14,015 nucleotides of DNA from Amoeboradix gromovi. Taxonomy: Eukaryota > Sanchytriomycota > Sanchytriomycetes > Sanchytriales > Sanchytriaceae. Below, piece after piece: positions 1-9,388 of this stretch (the first letter of the stretch is position 1; the number at the start of each line of letters is the position of its first letter). The stretch lies in NCBI GenBank assembly GCA_018985225.1, contig JADGIF010000217.1, positions 1 to 14,015 of the forward strand. Direction: 5' to 3'. The position numbers and the translations under genes were made by a program. The notes under the pieces are model-generated. The model did no database searches and was not told the origin of the DNA. It was given only the letters and a program-made list of their open reading frames with translations.

Positions 1-57
1 TAATAGTGATATTTTATTTGAAATAAATATTGGATGAAAGAGTAAGAGAATAGCTGT
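1..57 (+). repeat. possible 3' tail of dispersed repeat (copy E)
   Basis: The stretch ends in GAATAGCTG, like the ends of the three other repeat copies whose 3' ends are visible (...CGATAGCTG, ...GAATAGCTG, ...TAATAGCTG), and is preceded by similar AT-rich sequence with an ATAAAT stretch. Only the tail would be inside the window, so the assignment rests on a short match. Confidence 0.25.
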
Positions 58-430
58 ACAGAATATTTATTTTTGAAATTCGATACAAAAAGTTATTTAT
101 TTTCCTTTTATACTCGTCAACTCCGCAACTAGCTGAATGTCCACTCGCCTCTTAAATAACGTTGCAAGTTGTTACAGATAGTTAGTCCAGTTTTTATATT
201 TGATGTCCCATGTGTAATTTTTACCTACACAGGTTCTCTACACTGATGAATGGGAACTCTTGATTCTTTTAGATCTTCCAGTTGAGCGCCATGTCTTGCC
301 GCTGGTAAATAATTGCTGAATCATTCCGTACTGCCATCCTCAGAAAGCACAAGATCAGGACTATTAAAAAATTGCAAACTTTATTTTTTTTATTTGAGAT
401 AATCTGGAAATCGCAGTACGTCCCATTTGT
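58..430. other. intergenic, no gene recognised
   Basis: No convincing gene is seen. The longest suggestive stretch is a 33-codon open frame at 218-316 (+) with no ATG. It could be the end of a gene, since a GT...CAG span of about 39 nt could splice out its stop, but nothing in it matches a family I know. The region is AT-rich with T runs near 380. Confidence 0.4.
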
Positions 431-1035
431 TTTAAAACTTGACTAGTTTTCGTGGTTTCCCATTTTACTCGTTAAAAGTCCTGATTTCTGAGGAAACCGA
501 GAATTTCCACAGAGAACCTGGCAGTGCTAAGAAACCGTCACAGTGATTGCTCTCACTTGCACTACCCTGAGGTGGGATTCAGTAAGGATGCATATACTGG
601 ATATATATATTCCTTGCCATACGATCTCTATCTGTCTCCAAATGACGACTGGTACAAGTGCAGCTCTCCAAATTGGTTTCTTCAGAGTATCGCACCTTTT
701 ACATCCATGATAAGCATTAATGTATCGCATTGTTGCACATGTAGTAAGAAAAATAGATACGAATAATTAAATAAATGGTTTACAAGTCTATTTTTGTCGT
801 TGATCTCTTTCTAGGCATTCGTAGACACTTAACTGTACCATGCTTGGGCCAGTTCCTCAACGTTGATGAATGTATGCTGTTAACATTAGTTATTTCTTTA
901 GATTTGATTTACCATTTGCGAAAATAAGAAATACAGAGCATTTAAGGTATTGGAGAAATATGGAAAGTCATGCGATTATATAAAAACAGATTCAGATTCT
1001 CGATAAATAATTTATTTTACAAAATTCGATAGCTG
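431..1035 (+). repeat. dispersed non-coding repeat, copy A (full length)
   Basis: This copy aligns along its length with copy C (13421 to the window end) and more weakly with copy D (4208-4757). Its last ~130 bases also align with copy B. The best conserved blocks against copy C are an exact 18-mer (499-516 versus 13514-13531) and an exact 24-mer (844-867 versus 13858-13881). The element ends in CGATAGCTG, 10 nt before the start codon of the BRCT gene, so that gene's promoter must lie inside it; a TATATAAAAA string is at 977-986. An 80-codon open frame (524-766) starts at GTG and is destroyed by stops in copy C, so I treat it as non-coding. No terminal inverted repeats, target duplications or transposase were found. 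A SINE, solo LTR or other non-autonomous element are all possible. Confidence 0.65.
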
Positions 1036-1045
1036 TTTCACCCAA

Positions 1046-2500
1046 ATGGATCAAATCGAATTGAGTCTAGAAGATGAAAGTTTTATCAGTTTGCGTTGTA
1101 CTGTTCCTGACAAATCTAACTCATTAATTGAGCTGCAATGCACTGCTCCAGATAAACCTAGTACCTTTATTAATTTACAATGTACTGCTACTGAGTTACC
1201 TAAGACCCATCTGAGTTCTGCTAGTCCTGATAATTCTACCAGTGCTGTGGATGCAACTAATAGCTCAAAGCCTCAGTTATCTTGTAGTGTTCCCGACCCC
1301 ACTGAACCTTTAGGAATTGCTAGGTCTGCTCAATCGTCGTTTCATAACACCAATGAAATGATAGACATAGAGGATGCTGTTGCCAATAATATTCTAACTG
1401 GTGAGCTAGCTAATCCTGATGACTACATCCCAAATGTACAAATTATATCTCATTACACAAATAGCATCGAATCAATTTATGAAAACAAATCTAAAAACAG
1501 TAGTTTGCCTATCAACAATAAGTCTGATGATGCACCCTCATTCAACTCAATTCCACTTGATGATCAGTTTGATGGTTTATCTGATTCAAATATCGAGAAA
1601 TCTATCCAATCGACTCCAAATGACGATTCATTTGATGTCATGAAAATAGCTGCTGTTCAACCTCGAACGAGTCATGCTTTCAAGGTCAGCGATCCTTACT
1701 CATTTTTAGATCCCCCATCCCAAATCCCAAAAGAGAAGCCTGTGCAGGTCCACTCTTTTGATTTATTCAGTACGCCATCACCACAATTCACATCTAAACT
1801 TATGATTCCAAATCGTGCTAGCCAGGCATCCCATGAGATCACCTGTAATGATCAATTGACTACTGCAGCCTCTAACACTTCCGTAATGCCCATGGATACT
1901 CGAAATGATACATTAATGGGTGATGCGCAGTCTAATAGCTCATCAGTCATAGAATCATCAGTAATAGAAGACTACCAGTTCCCACTGATACCAGCACCTT
2001 TGAAGATCGATTACGACAATTTCGATGCAAATTTAAATACAATTTTATTCATGAATTACCAGTTCTTGTTGCTAAATGATAGCTACTTAGACTCTATAAA
2101 GCACAGAGGAGGATTGATAACGTCTATTTATGAGATCAGAATGGAGCTACAGCCTGTAATAATAAATGATGCACCAAATGAAGACATGACATGGTTGTTA
2201 GGGTTAGCCATGGATATACCTAGGATAGCTTGTTTTTGGATTGATGATTGTATAGAGCAGAATCAGATATTACCATTTCATGGATATATGTTATGTAACG
2301 GCTATATAAACAAATCTCCAATATTTGCAACCATACAGCCCAATTTATTTGGAAATCAGACTTTTGTAATAGGAGAGCATCAAGAATATGCATATTTAAT
2401 AGAACAGTGTGGCGGAATAATAAGTTTGGAAGGAACTCCTGTTAATCCACAGCTAGTCATAGCGAGTCTGATACAACAAATAAATTTATTTTTATATTAA
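1046..2500 (+). CDS. Crb2/Rad9/53BP1-like tandem-BRCT checkpoint adaptor
   Basis: This 484-residue protein has a long disordered, Ser/Thr/Asp/Asn-rich region (about 1-325) followed by a BRCT module. BRCT1 spans about 331-419: a Gly-Gly turn at 355-356, the hydrophobic LLGLAMDIPRIACFWIDDCI block with the signature Trp398, and the Y-x-L-x-x-G exit seen in 53BP1 and Crb2. A second BRCT begins near 429 with Gly-Gly at 456-457 but stops after about 55 residues, before the region that should carry its Trp. Family members bind modified histones and phosphorylated partners at DNA breaks and relay the checkpoint signal in the nucleus; that role is inferred. The N-terminus holds three 14-residue repeats (14-27, 28-41, 42-55) of the form I-x-L-x-C-T-x-P-D-K. 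No Tudor domain is evident. The single ATG lies just after repeat copy A. A missing 3' exon cannot be excluded. Confidence 0.72.
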   Translation: MDQIELSLEDESFISLRCTVPDKSNSLIELQCTAPDKPSTFINLQCTATELPKTHLSSASPDNSTSAVDATNSSKPQLSCSVPDPTEPLGIARSAQSSFHNTNEMIDIEDAVANNILTGELANPDDYIPNVQIISHYTNSIESIYENKSKNSSLPINNKSDDAPSFNSIPLDDQFDGLSDSNIEKSIQSTPNDDSFDVMKIAAVQPRTSHAFKVSDPYSFLDPPSQIPKEKPVQVHSFDLFSTPSPQFTSKLMIPNRASQASHEITCNDQLTTAASNTSVMPMDTRNDTLMGDAQSNSSSVIESSVIEDYQFPLIPAPLKIDYDNFDANLNTILFMNYQFLLLNDSYLDSIKHRGGLITSIYEIRMELQPVIINDAPNEDMTWLLGLAMDIPRIACFWIDDCIEQNQILPFHGYMLCNGYINKSPIFATIQPNLFGNQTFVIGEHQEYAYLIEQCGGIISLEGTPVNPQLVIASLIQQINLFLY

Positions 2501-2811
2501 AAGACCTAAATAGCATTATCTAAAGACTTACAGTAACTTCGAATCGTCCGTACAATAGCTATCGTCATTGGAGTCTTCAATAAGTTCGCACTAAAATTTC
2601 TAACTTCCTAAAAAATCAGGACCCTCGGCGGATAAACTAATAGCGCTAGTCCCAAAGTAACAGCGGTTTCCCACGCTTTCTGATTTGATGGTCAAATGTG
2701 GTTTCTTCCCCAGGAACACGAAATGAAAGCATAAGCAGTTTGGGATCATCGTATCCTCGCTACTCAACTAAAAAGCGACAGATACGTTAAAATTCAACAT
2801 GTTTATTATGA
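2501..2811. other. convergent 3' gap, nothing recognised
   Basis: This gap lies between the ends of the BRCT gene (+) and the aminotransferase gene (-). I see no tRNA, no repeat copy and no long open frame. A short stretch after a TTACAG at 2528-2533 reads ...RHWSLQ-stop in one frame, faintly like the Trp-containing end of a BRCT domain, but no good splice donor joins it to the upstream gene. Confidence 0.4.
2802..2807 (-). terminator. poly(A) signal of the aminotransferase gene
   Basis: AATAAA on the minus strand, separated by 4 nt from the TAG stop (2814-2812). Confidence 0.55.
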
Positions 2812-3889
2812 CTAAACTAATACGCTCCATTCATGTTGAACCTGGCCATACTGTATCTTTAAAATCTCATCATTGAATTTTGAAGTCAGTTCACCTTGTT
2901 TGATTGGAATATCTATGCCATCGAAATGAATGTTATTTACAGGACACACTATACAAGCTGTACCTGCACCAAATATTTCTGATATCTAAGTTAGTTATCA
3001 ATACGTTCTTCTGGTTTTTAATGATCTCTGTCATTGTTATTTTACCTTGCCTGACAGGGATTCCCATGGATTCAGCTAATTTCAAAATAGAATCGCGAGT
3101 TACACCAGGCAAAATAGTGCCATCTAGAGGAGGAGTGACTAGCTCCTTCTTACCATCCTTAATCCAATACACAAATATATTCATAGTACCCACCTCACTC
3201 AGCTCGTCATTTACCAGCCAGAGCACCTGGGAATGGCCTTGGGACTGGGCTATTTTCTGAGGAACGATGGTCGGTGAGTAATTAGCACCAATTTTAAAGC
3301 TGCCGGATCCGCCTTTCCAAGCACGAGCAAATTTAGTAGTTGCGTAAAGAGAAATGGGTTTGAAGCCTTCTTTGAAGTAAGGACCTACAGGAGAACATAT
3401 TACGAACAGCTTAGCTTGCGTAGATGGCGACACCCCTAAAGATGGAGAAGTGCCAATTAAAGTAGGACGAATATAGAGAGAATAACCTTTTTGGTTGGGA
3501 ATAAATTTAGAATCTACTTTACATAGCTCTTTAATACAATGCAGGAGATCTTGCTCGCTGACTTGCGGCAATGCCAATCTTTCAGCAGAAGAATTAAATC
3601 TCCTCATATTCATCGAAGGACGAAATAATCTAATGTTATTAGATTTGTCCTTATAAGCCTTCATTCCTTCAAAACATTCGGTGGCGTAGTGAAATACAGA
3701 ACAACTAGGGTCTAATGCAATAGGCTGATATGGTACAATTCTTGGAGATTTCCAACCATTATCAAAGTCAACTATAAACATATGATCCGAGAAGGACTTA
3801 CCAAATACAAGTGAATCTAATGGTGGTAGCTCTTTGGGAAACTTAGTGCGCTGTATTGTTAATGACTTTGAAAAGAATCTCTTCAGCAT
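2812..3889 (-). CDS. BCAT: mitochondrial branched-chain amino acid aminotransferase
   Basis: The coding sequence joins 3889-3005 and 2985-2812 across a 19-nt intron, giving 352 residues. It transfers the amino group between leucine, isoleucine or valine and 2-oxoglutarate. It is a fold-type IV PLP enzyme: the Schiff-base lysine is K199 in GSFKIGANY, and the E-C-F-E-G-M-K-A-Y block (71-79), the EVGTMNIFVYW block and PPLDGTILPGVTR are all conserved. The basic start MLKRFFSKSLTIQR looks like a mitochondrial targeting sequence. Exon 2 restores the family's C-terminal part (ISEIFGAGTACIVCPVNN), including a CIVC motif equivalent to the redox CXXC of mammalian BCATs. The start ATG is only 4 nt downstream of the stop of the 95-residue gene on the same strand, so its promoter probably overlaps that gene or both share a transcript. 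Confidence 0.93.
2986..3004 (-). other. 19-nt spliceosomal intron in the aminotransferase gene
   Basis: On the minus strand the intron reads gtattgataactaacttag. Removing it in phase 0 joins ...TEIIKNQKN to ISEIFGAGTAC..., restoring the conserved BCAT C-terminus that otherwise falls in another frame. A longer alternative ending at the next AG (26 nt) gives the wrong frame. CTAAC, a good branch-point sequence, sits just before the terminal TTAG. Confidence 0.88.
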
Positions 3890-3893
3890 GGTT

Positions 3894-4181
3894 TCAATTA
3901 TTACTCCATTTGGCTAAGCCAACGAGAATATCGTAATGAGTAACCTTCAAGTTCTTTTTCACCGAATTAGTGACGGGTAATGGTTTATTCATGCTCAATT
4001 TCTTTCCTTTAGCGTTGATAGCACTCTGTAAAAACGGAAACCGAATTCTATAATATTCAAAACGAGATAAGGTCAATAGTTTTATTTCTCCTTTTAGTGA
4101 ATTATATGATCCGGCATCTCTCTTAAAGAAGAATCGCCCGGTACATGCAAGTAAAAGGTCATTTATTAAAGGTAGTTCCAT
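3894..4181 (-). CDS. short basic protein of unknown function
   Basis: This is an ATG-initiated frame of 95 residues ending in TGA. It is basic, with 14 Lys or Arg in the second half, and has no membrane segment. I do not recognise the family. The size, basic character and position directly upstream of a mitochondrial enzyme would suit a small mitochondrial protein such as a ribosomal subunit, but no diagnostic motif supports this. The gap to the aminotransferase ATG is 4 nt (3890-3893), and no poly(A) signal precedes that gene, so the two may share a transcript. Repeat copy D starts about 27 nt upstream. An additional 5' exon cannot be ruled out. Confidence 0.55.
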   Translation of the reverse strand: MELPLINDLLLACTGRFFFKRDAGSYNSLKGEIKLLTLSRFEYYRIRFPFLQSAINAKGKKLSMNKPLPVTNSVKKNLKVTHYDILVGLAKWSNN

Positions 4182-4207
4182 CGGCCTAATACATGTCTAA
4201 TCCAACT

Positions 4208-4757
4208 CGATAGAACCTCTCTCTCTTAAATTAGTAGCAAAATCAAGAGATCCATTACAGAGGCTTCTTGCGCTCTCACTACCCTGTGACCGGATTGAAT
4301 TGGGATATATGTACTTCTAGTATATGTTTCTTGTCATCCTATGGTCTCCCTGCATCCAAGATCTTTAATATTTTGGGTAGTTGAGAAGTCCTAACAAATA
4401 GCACTCATCTGTCATTAAACTGAATTTTTTCATTTTATTGATGTGACCCGTATACAAGAGAACCTCTCGAGAAATAGAGAAAAGATAAAGCGAGTTCTAA
4501 ATCTATTGTAAATTGTATAGGAATCTCTTTCCTGTGTCGAGAGAAATCGAATAGGTCTTGAAGAAAATTTAGTTGCGTATTTACTCATGATTTATTTAGA
4601 ATTGAGACATTCAGGATCTCGAGGCTTTGATCTATTTCATTTTTTGAAAAGTAAGAACATCGAGTTTTTCTCATATGAAGTATTTGCAAAAAGAGCTAAA
4701 TGAAAATAAACGTAATGTAATCGCGATGAATATTCATTCGGTTAAATTGAATAGCTG
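4208..4757 (+). repeat. dispersed non-coding repeat, copy D (diverged)
   Basis: Matching blocks appear in the same order as in copies A and C: GAACCT near the start; CTCTCACTACCCTG followed by GGATTGAAT and GGATATAT (about 4273-4310 versus 13570-13610); TTGTCATCCTATGGTCTC; ATTGTA...ATCTCTTTCCTG...TCGA (about 4508-4548 versus 13806-13836); ACATTCAGGATC...TTGAT...TTTCATT (about 4607-4642); and the terminal GAATAGCTG. The GGCCAGTTCC block conserved between A and C is lost. This is the most degenerate of the long copies, recognised by order of blocks rather than high identity. Confidence 0.5.
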
Positions 4758-5069
4758 CGACTAGCAACAATAATTGTATATCTTCTTTTATAGGTCATGA
4801 TGAGCTGTACAATAGTCCGTTGTATATCGTCGAATGTAAATTCTGTAGGCTAGAGAAAAAGTACAATACTGAATAATAATTGAAACAAATTGTATTTATG
4901 TGTTACTGTTGGTAAGCTGGTAATTCCAATAGGCAATGGCTGACAAGAAAAATAGAAGCTTCTTTTAATTTAACCTAATTGCTTTAATGGTTTTCATGTT
5001 ACCCTTGATCACGGTTAACAATTTATTTTATTTTTTATATAAAGTCCCTTTCTAGAGTCCTTGTTTGAC
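4758..5069 (+). other. upstream region of the Gtr2-like gene
   Basis: AT-rich non-coding sequence between repeat copy D and the Gtr2-like gene. Apart from the TATA-like box at 5037-5044 I see no gene, tRNA or repeat. Confidence 0.4.
5037..5044 (+). promoter_or_regulatory. TATA-like box before the Gtr2-like gene
   Basis: ATATAAAG with its TATA core starting 32 nt before the ATG at 5070. If TATA-to-start spacing is the usual 25-30 nt, transcription would begin at or next to the start codon. Confidence 0.45.
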
Positions 5070-5894
5070 ATGTTATCTCAGCTACCCAAATTATATTTCA
5101 GTGGAACTCCCAAAGCGGGAACTTCTTCTATACACCGTGTAATTTTTAACAAGCTCAGCCCTAACGAAACGCTTTTTCTGGAACCAACTCATAAAATTGA
5201 GCATTACATCACGGAATCTGTGCTGAAACTCAATATCTACGATATACCATTTGATTTACTTCCACAGACTGATGTATCTGATGGGCATTTAATATTTGTG
5301 CATAACAGTCAAGATCCTCAACCTTTGGAAGCGGTTTTACCACTTGTTGCAAAATCTTCAAAGCAATGCACTGTACTGTTGCATAAAAGAGACGGGGTGC
5401 CTGAAGAAGTAATGCTTGATCTAATTCGTGAATCTCAACAGCGACTAAGTGAAGATGGAATTGAAGCACAAGTTATTGCGACTTCTATCTATGACAGTTC
5501 TATTTTTGAAGGGCTTTCTTTAGTACTACAGAAACACCTTAATACACCAGCATTAGAAAATGTGCTGAATATCACTTGCTCCTTGACTTTTATAGAGAAG
5601 TTGTATTTGCTAGACGCCTCATCTAAACTGTATATAAGCATGGATTCGGCTTCACTTAGCGCATATGAAGTACTTAGTGACAGTATAGACATGATGGTAG
5701 ATTGTTTGGCATTGTATACCTCCACAGATATAAAAAAGTCTAAAATTACACTTTCTCATGTTCACATTGTTTGTATTAGAGTTCATAAAGAACTGGTGCT
5801 GCTTGGGCTAACTAGAGATATGCATGCAATTACGTGGCACAATTTAGAGTGCATTGCAGATCAGGTTAGGGAGATTCTAAAAATAAAAAAATAG
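5070..5894 (+). CDS. GTR2: Gtr2/RagC-D-like small GTPase with degenerate nucleotide-binding motifs
   Basis: The 274-residue protein resembles RagC/D and yeast Gtr2, which pair with RagA/B (Gtr1) on lysosome or vacuole membranes to signal amino-acid status to TORC1. Family-specific blocks are clear: SPNETLFLEPT (30-40), HKRDG (105-109, G4), TSIYDSSIFE (138-147) and the roadblock-type C-terminal domain beginning IEKLYLLDASSKLYISMDS. The P-loop reads G12-TPKA-GTSS: the invariant GKS/T lysine is Thr18. The G3 DxPG is DIPF (58-61), and the following switch-II segment is about ten residues shorter than in RagC. The protein is therefore probably a pseudo-GTPase keeping the dimerisation fold. The first ATG is at 5070; the three codons before it in frame start with TTG. 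An AATAAA lies inside the last codons (5882-5887) and another at 5919-5924. Confidence 0.85.
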   Translation: MLSQLPKLYFSGTPKAGTSSIHRVIFNKLSPNETLFLEPTHKIEHYITESVLKLNIYDIPFDLLPQTDVSDGHLIFVHNSQDPQPLEAVLPLVAKSSKQCTVLLHKRDGVPEEVMLDLIRESQQRLSEDGIEAQVIATSIYDSSIFEGLSLVLQKHLNTPALENVLNITCSLTFIEKLYLLDASSKLYISMDSASLSAYEVLSDSIDMMVDCLALYTSTDIKKSKITLSHVHIVCIRVHKELVLLGLTRDMHAITWHNLECIADQVREILKIKK

Positions 5895-8079
<2,185 letters not shown>

Positions 8080-8087
8080 TTGAATCA

Positions 8088-8093
8088 AATAAA
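8088..8093 (+). terminator. poly(A) signal of ATP synthase beta
   Basis: AATAAA 8 nt after the TAA stop at 8077-8079. Confidence 0.5.
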
Positions 8094-8161
8094 AAATTTC
8101 ATTGAAATTGACGACCCTTGAGGGATAAAGCTTTTGGTCTTAGCTGAGATTTTTAAGATGC

Positions 8162-8359
8162 GATCAAGGCATGTTGTAAGAGTTTTAATAAATGACTTGA
8201 TTTATAGGAAAGAGATATTCAGGATCAAATCCATTGATTACGTTTGCCATTGTGAAAAGGAAGAATGTCAAGTGTTTAAGGTATTTGAAAGCCTTTTAAT
8301 TAGATAAAAATACATAAAAATTCTCAATAAATGATTAATTTTACAAAATTTAATAGCTG
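8162..8359 (+). repeat. dispersed non-coding repeat, copy B (3' part only)
   Basis: This matches the 3' third of the family. GATATTCAGGATCAAATCC then ATTGATTACGTTTGCC (8213-8249) parallels 13921-13956 in copy C. GTGTTTAAGGTATTTG and CTCAATAAATGATTAATTT followed by AAATTTAATAGCTG (8271-8359) parallels 939-1035 in copy A. It lies between the 3' ends of the ATP synthase and pseudokinase genes, so unlike copy A it is not placed as a promoter. Confidence 0.6.
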
Positions 8360-8387
8360 TAAAACAGAGATTAAAACAACTCAAACA

Positions 8388-8393
8388 TTTATT
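8388..8393 (-). terminator. poly(A) signal of the pseudokinase gene
   Basis: AATAAA on the minus strand 11 nt beyond the TAG stop (8407-8405). Confidence 0.5.
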
Positions 8394-8404
8394 AACGGTA
8401 ACCA

Positions 8405-9384
8405 CTATTGTTCCTCAGGGTATGGGTCTAATTTTGGATGACTTTTAGACTCTTCCTTTCCGAAGAAAGTCTTCAGAAAAGTAGTCGATCTTGATTGTTT
8501 AAAAAACATATGTTCCAATAAAGAAGAAGCAGTTGGTCTGCGATGAGGATCCCTTTCCAAGCAAATTGATAGCATGTCATGAAAATACTTTGACATTTTA
8601 CCGCTAGTGTCAAGCATTGGGGGTGGAAGTACATAATGCAATTTGGCTCGCAAAATCTACGTAAATACTAAAATACCTTTAAAGCAGGCCAGTTTTCGAA
8701 TCCAGTCTTACCGAACGCCATTTCTACAGCTGTGGCTGCAAACGCATATATATCTGCAGGTGTTCCATGTAGAGTGTGCTGATCAAGCACCTCAGGGGCC
8801 GCCCATTCAATTTCGCCGACGAAATCAAAACTTTTCTTTTTCATATGATGCAAACCCGTTAGGCACACCTCACCGCTTGTGTCCACTAGTATATTTTCAC
8901 ATCTAATGTCATTATGACAGGTATCTTGCGAATGTAAATACTCCAATCCTTTCAACAACTCACGAAGTATTGTTGCTACGACTGCTTCCGGAAATCCTTT
9001 TTGATATTCCTTATTAAGTATACTGCGCACACTACCCAGCTTCATTGGTAAAGTTACTACCCATAACCTTTCATTCTCAACGAAGCACTTGTAATACGGT
9101 AAAATATTGTCATGGCGAAGGCTACAAGAATTTCTTATTGAGGTTATTAGATCCTCAAGTAATGTATAATTACTGCATATATTTAAATCTGTAAACTTCA
9201 GAGCTACATCTATTCCTTGAAATTTACTGAGATATAAATAAGAAATGTCATCACATCCACCTAGAGGACTAATTAATTCGTAATCCTTTATATTTGTTGT
9301 ATACTTTAACGCGTTTTTCTCTCTTTGAGATGTAAATGTGGAGAATAATTTGTCTCGAATTGATTTCTGTCTTTTTACGCTCAT
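8405..9384 (-). CDS. STRAD-like STE20-family pseudokinase
   Basis: The coding sequence joins 9384-8677 and 8656-8405 across a 20-nt intron, giving 319 residues. It has a complete protein-kinase fold: VALK lysine K63, the NILPYYKCFVENERLWVVT hinge region, APE at 196-198, and LERDPHRRPTASSLLEH in the last subdomain. Catalytic features are lost: the glycine loop is LGGCDD, HRD-x-K is H157-N-D-I-R, and DFG is T176-G-L in EVCLTGLHH, which parallels the YLSGL of animal STRAD. STRAD binds LKB1 and MO25 and activates LKB1 allosterically; the C-terminal WEF motif used to bind MO25 is not seen. A diverged GCK-type relative of another pathway is the alternative. The first ATG is at 9384; the frame upstream begins at TTG. 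Its start is 4 nt from the divergent SF3b5 start. Confidence 0.82.
8657..8676 (-). other. 20-nt spliceosomal intron in the pseudokinase gene
   Basis: On the minus strand the intron reads gtattttagtatttacgtag. Phase-0 removal joins FENWPALK to ILRAKLHYVLPP, matching the kinase helix that precedes the last subdomain (STRAD has PATQMLLEKLNGTVP there). Retention gives two residues and a stop. An internal AG at nucleotide 9 of the intron would leave the wrong frame. Confidence 0.88.
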
Positions 9385-9388
9385 CAAG

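Noticed and set aside
524-766. 80-codon frame inside repeat copy A, and its 67-codon antisense frame
   Set aside because: It starts at GTG, has no recognisable protein, and the homologous stretch of copy C is broken by stops.
2904-3260. 118-codon plus-strand frame opposite the aminotransferase
   Set aside because: It is a shadow of the strongly conserved minus-strand gene and begins outside any sensible gene context.
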